Source of the DNA: CAUZFZ01 sp963579025
Lineage (GTDB): Bacteria > Planctomycetota > Planctomycetia > Planctomycetales > Planctomycetaceae
Assembly (NCBI GenBank): GCA_963579025.1
Contig: CAUZFZ010000015.1
Location: 29,108-93,107 of the forward strand
Length of the DNA: 64,000 nt
Reading direction: 5' to 3'
The position numbers were made by a program, and so were the translations under genes. Below, in pieces: positions 34,601 to 41,715 of the stretch. How positions within the stretch are numbered: the first letter of the stretch is position 1; each line of letters starts with the position of its first letter. Under the pieces are notes generated by a model. It searched no databases. It saw only the letters and a list, made by a program, of their open reading frames with translations, and was not told the origin of the DNA.

Positions 34601-36361
34601 CGTGTACAACCTCTGGCCAACCATCAGAGGACGTTGGTTGTACCACAGCATCGGATTGGGTGGCCGGAAGTAGACGCGCGAATGATTCGCCTTCTCGCCG
34701 CCGCGGGCAAATTGACGGGTCGCATCGTGAATGCCGGGGTAATACGGATACCTGCTCAACCACTTCACCCGACCGGAAAGGCTGTCCAAGGCGGCGATTG
34801 CTCCCGCATTGGTCGTGTAGTAGATCGTTCCCTGGTGATACAGAGGCGGGCTGGTGAAGCTGCGAATCCGGTTACGCCGTACTTCTGCCAGCCCTCCGGC
34901 GAACTTGCCGGGAGCTAACCGACAAATGGGCGTGCGCCACTGAATTCGACCGGACGTGCTGTCGAGCGCGACAACGCCGTATTCCGAATCGGTGTGTGTA
35001 TCACCTTCGATATTATCCAGCACATAACCGGCATAAATCGTCCGCGGTCCACCACTCGGAGCCGACTCGATTCGCATCCGAACCTGTTCTTCGTCGGCTG
35101 CCACCATCGGACCGTACGCCCATTGGAGCTGACCGGTCACCTCATCGAGCGCGACAAGCGACGGACCGGCCTTGTTGATCGTGGTAAAGACCAGCCCGTC
35201 CTGAACGAGCACGTCTTCCTGCGGAAACTGCCGCTCGAACCAGCTCTGCCATGTCGCCCGCCCCCCCAGATCGTTCTGCCACCGCGGCAGGCCGTTCAGC
35301 AGCGACCGGCAATAGACAATGTTTTTGTGTCGATAAACAACGCTGTTGTCCGTGACCACGGGCTGTGTATACACAAAGAAGTCATCACGCGTCCCGGGCA
35401 ATGAGACTTCCCAGACCGGGTCCTGAACGGCCAGGGGGTCCGTCGAAGGCGGAGCCAGTGAATAGTCGTCAGTCGCAGCGTGTGGTTCGCTGCTGCGTTG
35501 CGAGTGAAACGGGGGTTGCTCATGCCGAACGGCCGCCACCGCCTTCTCGAGGTTCGCCAGTAGCTCTGGCGTAAGAGCACTGTCGCTCGCGGCACCGGCC
35601 TGCGTAGCCGGTTCCATCCCAAGTGACGTGTGGCAGTAGGCGATCTTGAGCGTCAGTTCTCGCGTCTTCAGGTCGTTATCGGGGAAAAAGTCGCGAACTG
35701 TGGTGTAGTACTCCAGAGCGGCCAGATAATGGCCTGAGTCAAGAGCCGCGTTGCCCAACTCGACCAGAGCCTTGCCACCGTAACTGGTCGCCAGCATGGA
35801 TTCCGTAATGTCGGAGAGACCCAGGAGTGAATACTGCCGCCTTGCCTGCTCGAAGGCTTCACGGGCTCGCGCGTCATAGAGTTGGCGGTAGTGCTGCAGG
35901 TCGCTCGGCGGAAATAGCAGAATTCGGCGCTGACAGTATTGAGCGACCGGAACAAAGACGCCGCTCTCTGCAACGCGATACAGCGTCTTCGGGTACTTCT
36001 CGATAACCTGCTGGTAAATCGCCAGGGCCTCTCGAAACTGGCCCGCACGTTCCTTCTTCAGCGCAGCATCGACCAGTGCGTCGGCGCGAGAGTCTTCGTT
36101 GAGGACGTTGAGCGTGAAGAAACCTGACTCTGATGACAGCTTCATCTGCTCATCGTCACGTTTCCAACCGTAATAAGAGCGACCCCACGACGCACCGGAG
36201 ATCTTTCCGATGAAATCCGGTGCGTAGTCGGTGTAGTCATCCTTGAAGGGATCTCGTGCCTGCCGGGCATCGGCAACACTCGGTACGGAATCCTGTGCAA
36301 ACGCGTCCTGTGCAATGACGGTCGCAGCGAGACTGACCAGCAACGGTTTTATGAGGTTCAT
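31682..36361 (-). CDS. Giant secreted TPR plus PQQ-like propeller protein, last gene of the cluster
   Basis: This 1559-residue protein begins with a signal peptide (MNLIKPLLVSLAATVIAQDA). Residues about 90-260 hold TPR-like helices, for example REALAIYQQVIEKYPKTLYR and HYLAALEYYTTVRDFFPDN. The next region is a PQQ-like propeller with GRIQWRTPI, GRVKWLSRYPYYPG, GKVLWTHAKRTSGCGY and GEIVWESPDL. Helical repeats return at about 850-1100, and a second propeller follows with GEVAWQTDEL, GSLRWRYRVP and GELLWSTDPKN. Its ATG overlaps the DUF58 stop by one base (TAATG). This looks like a scaffold or assembly factor of BamB character at the envelope; the role is inference. Confidence 0.8.
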   Translation of the reverse strand: MNLIKPLLVSLAATVIAQDAFAQDSVPSVADARQARDPFKDDYTDYAPDFIGKISGASWGRSYYGWKRDDEQMKLSSESGFFTLNVLNEDSRADALVDAALKKERAGQFREALAIYQQVIEKYPKTLYRVAESGVFVPVAQYCQRRILLFPPSDLQHYRQLYDARAREAFEQARRQYSLLGLSDITESMLATSYGGKALVELGNAALDSGHYLAALEYYTTVRDFFPDNDLKTRELTLKIAYCHTSLGMEPATQAGAASDSALTPELLANLEKAVAAVRHEQPPFHSQRSSEPHAATDDYSLAPPSTDPLAVQDPVWEVSLPGTRDDFFVYTQPVVTDNSVVYRHKNIVYCRSLLNGLPRWQNDLGGRATWQSWFERQFPQEDVLVQDGLVFTTINKAGPSLVALDEVTGQLQWAYGPMVAADEEQVRMRIESAPSGGPRTIYAGYVLDNIEGDTHTDSEYGVVALDSTSGRIQWRTPICRLAPGKFAGGLAEVRRNRIRSFTSPPLYHQGTIYYTTNAGAIAALDSLSGRVKWLSRYPYYPGIHDATRQFARGGEKANHSRVYFRPPNPMLWYNQRPLMVGQRLYTTPVDTNSIYCIDRRTGKVLWTHAKRTSGCGYLLGMSRKGELVVAYTGRKLDIPAHRSPSPIHLLDPATGEIVWESPDLTVTETHPVMTHYVFASPTLHYRSNDAWFELAARPFMTQDGRVYLSSFRYVAYPIFGYFSNLTCLDIEQRQIVDARRYYSGEILARADTDIHTNGPDELKAFEDSPVKDEKTTARIKMLKDVVADTVPENKHGPFLPFARQTVERFGETFELRISARSVSMVYDRDAVGATIQTRNDPAGDFAKAELAVAETRMQAAADLLQQCLNTISSEDLDFRAAINQQLYGVHLRLARQAIRSGRVGEELQNCLGMSRTAGTLAEEIETLFAVADAYERRGDLESAAKALRIVINTYGEHEYPISAVAAAESRQVLGAAESVLDHYGSFLSKSLYAKEMSSSLALMKRSLPLYLSTVSPLPKSLTLRAGELAALRLRRQKRRSDEFVESSDQLAAETLTGKPDDELMQLLGEFPGASAAQTTLDRLLKQAVENKTPQGRQQMWQLADVARVSDLKLPDGLRDQVAPTPSDAVERAITLPQESREVEFDEEETAARLVMERRGNRLIQPQLMFLATRVRKRLDNKFVVTARELNTGEVAWQTDELRLKGKGQEPGFFTAFVYGDLVLVHGLYDVLALSLDDGSLRWRYRVPFDFEIRSAVLSGDLLLLSGKVESIALYVPTDIAIGEVAWQAQELGDLYIPPYMDGDRMVSVRKLPFNMTVRYRATGSLIGRLDLPDLSMLEDHPLLEDGPSALPTARRNNQLVVTDGWYYILIDTDRLEIVWKRLIDNNDATRTPPLRFALGDKYVAVLKEDYDQKAIHMLSAETGELLWSTDPKNSQSPRPLHSMFMEGERIYGIEPHPGQAFYFTSRNCETGELIFRTEVTGYQAKPQVTLLPRVFGSHMIARVADRQDFELKAFNIDNGAMEHTLKMKGVGPYDIHGRVSTTVQNGRLVMLTRDQLSQ

Positions 36362-37260
36362 TACACACGCTTCCTTCTTGCCTGCCGTAGTGCCAGAAAC
36401 TTCGACAGTGTTTCGTCCAGCCGCGCGTCCGTCGGCATCTCTTCCACGTCGTAACCGAAGCGCATGGCGTCTTCCCGAAGTTGAGTCAGATGCCGTGCCC
36501 TCGCATTGAGGTAAGTGTTACGCAGGTCGCGTGGTTCACAGATCAAACGCCCTTCGTTTTCGGGTCCGAGGAAAATTGTCTGACCCCGGTATTGAAAATC
36601 ACGCTCCTGCGGATCCTCGACGTGAAACAGGACGACGTCATGGTTCCCGAAACTGAGCTGGCCCAGACCCAGCGCCATGCGTTCCAGATCGGACACGAAG
36701 TCGCTGACAACAATGACCAGACTGCGTCGCTTCAATTGTGGAGCGACCGCCATGAAAACGTCAGACAGATCTGTTTCCTCACCAGGCGACACGTTTTCCA
36801 AAGTGTGCGTCATGTTGCGAAGGTGGACGTTCGAGCCTTTGGCAGGCAGAAAAGTCCGCACCGCTCGGTCAAACAGCACCAGACCAAAGGCGTCTTTCTG
36901 CAGGCTTAACAGACGCGCCAGTGTGCACACTGTTGTGGCGGCGTACTGGAATTTGGTCATGGCCGCAGGCGGGCTCTGAAAGAACATGGACTTGCTGGTG
37001 TCCAGCAGAAAGACGACCGGCATACTTGTTTCTGCTTCGTACTCCTTAACGTAGTAACGTTCCGTCTTGGCGAATACTTTCCAGTCAATGTGTTTGGTTT
37101 CATCACCGGGGACGTACTGGCGGTGCTGAGCAAATTCTGTACTGATCCCCAGCAGCTTGCTCTTGTGCATCCCGGACATGTAGCTCTCCACAAGACGCAA
37201 CGATCGCATCTCGTAGCCCTTGATGCGGCTTAGCGTTTGTGGATCGAAGTAGTCGGCCAT
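36361..37260 (-). CDS. DUF58 protein with VWA fold
   Basis: This 299-residue protein carries the DUF58 signature RQYVPGDETKHIDWKVFAKT and YYVKEYEAET, followed by a VWA-type metal site, DTSKS (residues 87-91) in VVFLLDTSKSMF. It lacks membrane segments and is probably cytoplasmic. DUF58 proteins are usual partners of MoxR ATPases. Here the gene sits directly after two MoxR genes, with a TAATG one-base overlap on both sides (37260 and 36361). That strongly suggests a joint MoxR-DUF58 complex. The C-terminus ends RQARRKRV, a basic tail. Confidence 0.92.
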   Translation of the reverse strand: MADYFDPQTLSRIKGYEMRSLRLVESYMSGMHKSKLLGISTEFAQHRQYVPGDETKHIDWKVFAKTERYYVKEYEAETSMPVVFLLDTSKSMFFQSPPAAMTKFQYAATTVCTLARLLSLQKDAFGLVLFDRAVRTFLPAKGSNVHLRNMTHTLENVSPGEETDLSDVFMAVAPQLKRRSLVIVVSDFVSDLERMALGLGQLSFGNHDVVLFHVEDPQERDFQYRGQTIFLGPENEGRLICEPRDLRNTYLNARARHLTQLREDAMRFGYDVEEMPTDARLDETLSKFLALRQARRKRV

Positions 37261-38291
37261 TACGCCACTGCTTTCAACAGGTCGTTCACGATCTGCTCAG
37301 TTGTCACATTCTCCGCCTCAGCGGCGAAGTTGGGCATGATGCGATGACCGAGCACGGCCTGAGCCACCAGGATGACATCATCCATCTGTGCCTCATGCCG
37401 GCCATCGAGAATGGCCGCGGCCTTTGCTCCGACGATCAGGTTTTGACACGCTCGTGGACTTGCGCCCCAATTAACCCACTTACGTACGAAGTCGGGCGCT
37501 TCGGGTTCACCGCTACGTGTTGACCGGACGAGTCGCAAAACGAAATCGACGACTTCCGTGGGGACCTGGACGCGTCGCACGAGTGCCTGCAAAGCAATAA
37601 TCTCGCTTGACGACAGTTCCGGCTGGATGTCCGGTGAGTAGCTCGCGGTGGTCATCGCAAGGATTCGCCGTTCCTCGTTCTCAGTGGGATATCCAACATT
37701 CAGCTGGAACATGAACCTGTCCATCTGAGCTTCGGGCAGCGGATACGTGCCTTCCTGTTCGATCGGGTTCTGCGTTGCGAGCACAAAGAATGGTGCATCC
37801 AGTGGCCGGACTTCTCCGCCGACAGTAACCTGCCGCTCCTGCATGGCTTCCAGAAGTGCCGCCTGCGTTTTGGGCGGAGTTCGGTTGATCTCGTCTGCCA
37901 GCAGAATGTTGGTAAAAATTGGACCTGACAGAAATCGAAAATGCCGCTCTCCCGTAGCCTTGTCCTCCTGGATGACTTCCGTACCGGTAATGTCCGAGGG
38001 CATCAGGTCGGGTGTGAACTGAACTCGGTTAAAGTTCAGAGACAGACTGCGGGCGAGCGTCGAAACCAGCAGTGTTTTGCCGAGTCCCGGGACGCCTTTC
38101 AACAGACAGTGTCCCTGGCTGAACAGGCTGATCATCGTCAGATCGACAACCGCGTCCTGCCCGACAACCGCCTTGCGGATCTGTGTAATAATCTTGTCGT
38201 GAGCCTCTTTAAGCTGGCTGATCTTCGCCAGTTCTCCGTCGGTCCACGGAGCTTCCTGCGGGATATCGAAATCTGTTTGATGGTCGCTCAT
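37260..38291 (-). CDS. MoxR-family AAA+ ATPase with canonical Walker A
   Basis: This 343-residue MoxR ATPase has a canonical Walker A GVPGLGKT (66-73), Walker B LLADE (about 130-134), sensor 1 ATQNPIEQEGTYPLPEAQMD, and the ASPRACQ arginine site. The start ATG lies 3 bases after the preceding MoxR stop, and the stop shares one base with the DUF58 start. It is expected to be the active ATPase of the pair. The family powers assembly or metal insertion into partner complexes together with VWA proteins. DUF58, BatA-like and VWA proteins are all encoded in this cluster. Confidence 0.94.
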   Translation of the reverse strand: MSDHQTDFDIPQEAPWTDGELAKISQLKEAHDKIITQIRKAVVGQDAVVDLTMISLFSQGHCLLKGVPGLGKTLLVSTLARSLSLNFNRVQFTPDLMPSDITGTEVIQEDKATGERHFRFLSGPIFTNILLADEINRTPPKTQAALLEAMQERQVTVGGEVRPLDAPFFVLATQNPIEQEGTYPLPEAQMDRFMFQLNVGYPTENEERRILAMTTASYSPDIQPELSSSEIIALQALVRRVQVPTEVVDFVLRLVRSTRSGEPEAPDFVRKWVNWGASPRACQNLIVGAKAAAILDGRHEAQMDDVILVAQAVLGHRIMPNFAAEAENVTTEQIVNDLLKAVA

Positions 38292-38294
38292 GAG

Positions 38295-39353
38295 TTATCT
38301 CGTTTTCATTGGTTGCAGCACATCACTCGTCCAGCGTGAGACGGTGGGCATGGTTCTCTGTTGAGCCACTTCGAGTAGCGAGTTGATCAGATTTCCGCGA
38401 CTCAGGCCTTCCGCCTGAGCTCGAAAGTCAATCAGGAGTCGATGTGAAAGTACCGGCACAGTGACATCGATCACATCCTGACGAATCACATGTCCCCTGC
38501 CACGTGCCAGGGCGGTAACCTTGGCACCAAGCAACAAAGCCTGGGCTGCACGTGGGGACGCTCCCAGCCGAATGGATTCACTTACGTCTGGAAGACTCTC
38601 CGGCTCACCCGGCCGACTCGCACGGACAACTGCCAGAGCAAAGTCACGAACCGACGGAGCGACCGGCACGTCACGAGCAAACGCCTGCATGGCGATCACC
38701 GTTTCAGGAGTTGTCACGCAATCGACTTGCGGTTCGGATGAACCCGTTGATTGAAGGAGCATTCGTCGCTCATCGGTTTCTCCCAAGTAGAACTGTTCAA
38801 TTGACATCATGAACCGATCGACCTGAGCTTCTCCGAGTCGCCAGATGCCCTCCGTATCAAGCGTGTTCTCAGTCGCGATGAGCGTGAAGGGGCGAGGCAG
38901 AAAGTGAGTATGGCCACCGGCTGTAACCTGTCGTTCCTGCATCACCTCAAGAAGAGCAGACTGTGTGCGCGTCGGACTGCGATTGATCTCGTCGACGAGC
39001 AACATGTTGGAAAACACGGGACCCTGAAAGAAGCGAAATCGTCGTTCACCAGTCGCCGTGTTGTGCTCAAGTATTTCCGTTCCCACGATGTCCGTCGGGA
39101 GCAGATCCGGCGTGAATTGAAGGCGTCGGTATTCCATCCCCAACACAACGGCCAGAGTCTTGACGAGCAGCGTGCGTCCCAGGCCCGGCATTCCCGTCAA
39201 CAGGATATGACCACCAGCGATCACCGACACGAGCAGGTGCTCGATGGCCTGATCGTGGCCGACAACCACTTTCCCAAGCTCTCGGCGAATTTGGCCGAAG
39301 AGCTCTCGAAACTGGTCGACGGTCATCGCTTCGGGTGGGTTGTTTGATTCCAT
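38295..39353 (-). CDS. Divergent MoxR-family ATPase with Arg in Walker A
   Basis: This 352-residue MoxR homologue has Walker A GMPGLGRT (54-61), where the lysine that contacts ATP phosphates is Arg, encoded CGC. Walker B LLVDE is intact, but the sensor region reads ATENTLDTEGIWRLGEAQVD, unlike the ATQNPIEQEGTYPLPEAQ of its two relatives in this window. The GASPRAAQ site is kept. ATP hydrolysis may be weak or lost, so it may be a regulatory or adaptor subunit of a hetero-oligomer with the next gene, 3 bases downstream. It comes 34 bases after the lipoprotein gene. Confidence 0.9.
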   Translation of the reverse strand: MESNNPPEAMTVDQFRELFGQIRRELGKVVVGHDQAIEHLLVSVIAGGHILLTGMPGLGRTLLVKTLAVVLGMEYRRLQFTPDLLPTDIVGTEILEHNTATGERRFRFFQGPVFSNMLLVDEINRSPTRTQSALLEVMQERQVTAGGHTHFLPRPFTLIATENTLDTEGIWRLGEAQVDRFMMSIEQFYLGETDERRMLLQSTGSSEPQVDCVTTPETVIAMQAFARDVPVAPSVRDFALAVVRASRPGEPESLPDVSESIRLGASPRAAQALLLGAKVTALARGRGHVIRQDVIDVTVPVLSHRLLIDFRAQAEGLSRGNLINSLLEVAQQRTMPTVSRWTSDVLQPMKTR

Positions 39354-39387
39354 AGTTCAATTCCGCCACGGAAGCCGTAGTTACGGC

Positions 39388-40392
39388 TCACTTCTTTTGA
39401 CGTTCTCCAATCTCTGCAAACGATGCGGGGCGTGTCCTGTTGGGGCCCTTTTCAAAGACGAAAGTCAGCATCTTGCCCGCGAGGTGTCGGTCAAAAAGCG
39501 TCCGCGATGGCGGGAAGCAAATCCGTTCTCCATTGATGTATCCGTGCCTTGATCCGTACCCCAGAAAGACCGGAACCGTGCGATTATTAGCGAATCCAGC
39601 AACGTGCTCGATGATGTTCTTGCCACCGGTCTCACCGCGCAGCAGTTCGAGCAGCAGCTCCTCGTTGTCGAGTACTTTGATCCCGTACTTATCAAAGTTC
39701 TCGGACGAGAAATTGATCCAGTCGCAGTGATAGTCGCCGGAACGTCGACCGCGGTACCCAAAACCGACGCGACGTAGCGGGGCGTAGCTTTCGAACGTCA
39801 GCTTGACCTTCAGACCACGCATCATCTCCTTGAAGATCGGCTGGACGGCGCGAATCTTCTGTAGCTCAATCGGAGTCGGCTGTGGGCGTGGCGGATCGCC
39901 TTCCTGTGGTGCAAAGTCCCGTTTGGGTGTCGAGACCGGACGCAACCAGACCGTGATGTCGCCTGCTCGCCAGCGTCCGGAAGAATTGCTGACCGTAATT
40001 GGCTCCATATTGACTTTCACGATGTTGTTGTCGGCGTAATCCAGATAAGCCAGAAAGGGTGATGCGTAGCGCAGCTCGCTGATGTCGTCGATCTCAAAGA
40101 CGGCGACCGACTCACGCGATCCGTTTTCCGCATCATTCGTCTCGTGGCTCTTCAGTGTGATTCCTTTGCCCATGTGTTGCATGCGGTCCAGCACGGACTG
40201 CCTGGACAGCAAATCGGCGATTTTATTGCCGCCTGCCTGTCCGACATCGAAATCGAGCAGTTGCTGAGAAAAACGAACGCGTTCAGTAACGGTCGCGCCT
40301 CCGTCACGACGGATCGCAATGATCGTCTCCAGCTCGAAACAACCGGCAGTCGAAAGAGCCAGAGCCGCAAGTAAGAATGTTTGAGTTCGCAT
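39388..40392 (-). CDS. Hypothetical lipoprotein
   Basis: This 334-residue lipoprotein has a leader ending in LSTAGC (lipid Cys at residue 18). The mature part starts FELETIIAIRRDGGATVTER, a strand-rich beginning like that of outer-membrane or periplasmic lipoproteins with a short N-terminal barrel. The middle contains VWLRPVSTPKRDFAPQEGDPP, then VKLTFESYAPLRRVGFG. No catalytic motif was recognised. It sits 48 bases after the NPCBM gene and 34 before the divergent MoxR gene, so it belongs to the cluster. A role as an envelope anchor for the cluster is inference. Confidence 0.75.
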   Translation of the reverse strand: MRTQTFLLAALALSTAGCFELETIIAIRRDGGATVTERVRFSQQLLDFDVGQAGGNKIADLLSRQSVLDRMQHMGKGITLKSHETNDAENGSRESVAVFEIDDISELRYASPFLAYLDYADNNIVKVNMEPITVSNSSGRWRAGDITVWLRPVSTPKRDFAPQEGDPPRPQPTPIELQKIRAVQPIFKEMMRGLKVKLTFESYAPLRRVGFGYRGRRSGDYHCDWINFSSENFDKYGIKVLDNEELLLELLRGETGGKNIIEHVAGFANNRTVPVFLGYGSRHGYINGERICFPPSRTLFDRHLAGKMLTFVFEKGPNRTRPASFAEIGERQKK

Positions 40393-40440
40393 GTGAATTT
40401 CCGTGTGTCACATTGTTCGGTGTGAGCTCGTGCCGTGTTG

Positions 40441-41715
40441 TCAACGAATAACGCGGGCAGATCCCCAATTCGCTACATCGCCCAGATCGAGGTCGTCCCC
40501 ATTCGTGACTTGAAGCGCGAGCTGTTCAACGCCCGCCACAGGTACCTGCACACCGATTGGCCTGGCTTCACGTCCGGTGATGACGGAACTCCGATAGAGC
40601 GACCTGCCGTCACCCAGCACTTCGAACACGACGCTTCCGCGGTCGCCAATCCGCGTGGCTATTCCAATATCCGATTGAAACGTCTGAAACCGTTTCCCCA
40701 GATCAAAGGTCAATCGACTGTCGGCATGGACACCGATTCCCCAGGGATAGCGCTTGTGAGCGATACTGATCACGTCGCCCTGACTGCTACGATCCATGCG
40801 ATATGGTTGCGGAGGCGCGAGCACAGTGGATTCCTGCACGGCCACCGGTTGCAACTGAGACAAATACTGGACGCGTCCACCGATAACCTGCACGAGCGAT
40901 ATCTCGTCGACGTCCATGATCAGGGTAGACTGAGAATCCCACGCAGGCTGAACGTGCCAGGCCCCGAGATGGATGCGTTTCAACACACCCTGCACGATGC
41001 TTCCATCACGGCCGCGAATACGAATTCGCAATTCACCCTGCCATGGAGGTTGTGACGCGCGAGCAGCGTCAGCCAGGCGTACTCCAGCCAGGTACGGAAT
41101 GCGAATCGGCACGACCTGCAACAACTCTTCATGGTCGAGCAGCAACTGCGTCAATTCCAGCCGGCGCACGACCCCAGGATAGAGTGAGCCCCGGCGATCC
41201 AGGACCAGGTCCAGCGCCGTATTCTCCGGCCGCGACGAGGACTTCAACAGTTCTTCCGCCTTTCGTCCGGAAAACCCAACCATAGGTAAGGCAACGAATC
41301 CCTGGACGTGGGCCAGGTCGAGCGCAATTGTCCCGGACAAAGCGGTGTTCACCGTGACCAGGTCGCCATCGTTGAAGAGAATCTGTCCGCGCAGAGAGCT
41401 GCCATCGATCAGGCGGAAGTCCTGCATTCCGCTCTGTACCAGCAACGGGCTACGTCCCAGGAATCGAATGGCAATGATCTCTTCCAGTGGGACAGTCGTC
41501 TGTTGCCCTGTGGGTTGAAGCACTGCTACCTGTTGTGAATCGTCGACTCCGCGCACCAGGCCGTATACCCGCGTGTTATCGTGAAGCCAGAGCTCTTCGG
41601 CCTGCAACACACTGTGCATGCCCGTGAGTACCACCAACAGTACGACGAGCTGGGATGCACATCGGACGGTAGCCTGGCAGGCCCCATGCCAGCGTTTTCG
41701 GAATGGCCCCTTCAT
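40441..41715 (-). CDS. Secreted NPCBM-domain protein
   Basis: This 424-residue protein has a signal peptide with a long charged N-terminus (MKGPFRKRWHGACQATVRC, hydrophobic core about 21-34). The C-terminal 150 residues are an NPCBM-type carbohydrate-binding module: YPWGIGVHADSRLTFDLG, FQSDIGIATRIGDRGSVVFE, VTNGDDLDLGDVANWGSARV. The first half has repeated short strands with GLVRGVDDSQQVAVLQPTG and LRGQILFNDGDLVTV. In other bacteria NPCBM binds galactosides or glycans. It suggests that a polysaccharide or surface glycan is part of the system. Its ATG overlaps the upstream stop (ATGA, 41712-41715). Confidence 0.88.
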   Translation of the reverse strand: MKGPFRKRWHGACQATVRCASQLVVLLVVLTGMHSVLQAEELWLHDNTRVYGLVRGVDDSQQVAVLQPTGQQTTVPLEEIIAIRFLGRSPLLVQSGMQDFRLIDGSSLRGQILFNDGDLVTVNTALSGTIALDLAHVQGFVALPMVGFSGRKAEELLKSSSRPENTALDLVLDRRGSLYPGVVRRLELTQLLLDHEELLQVVPIRIPYLAGVRLADAARASQPPWQGELRIRIRGRDGSIVQGVLKRIHLGAWHVQPAWDSQSTLIMDVDEISLVQVIGGRVQYLSQLQPVAVQESTVLAPPQPYRMDRSSQGDVISIAHKRYPWGIGVHADSRLTFDLGKRFQTFQSDIGIATRIGDRGSVVFEVLGDGRSLYRSSVITGREARPIGVQVPVAGVEQLALQVTNGDDLDLGDVANWGSARVIR

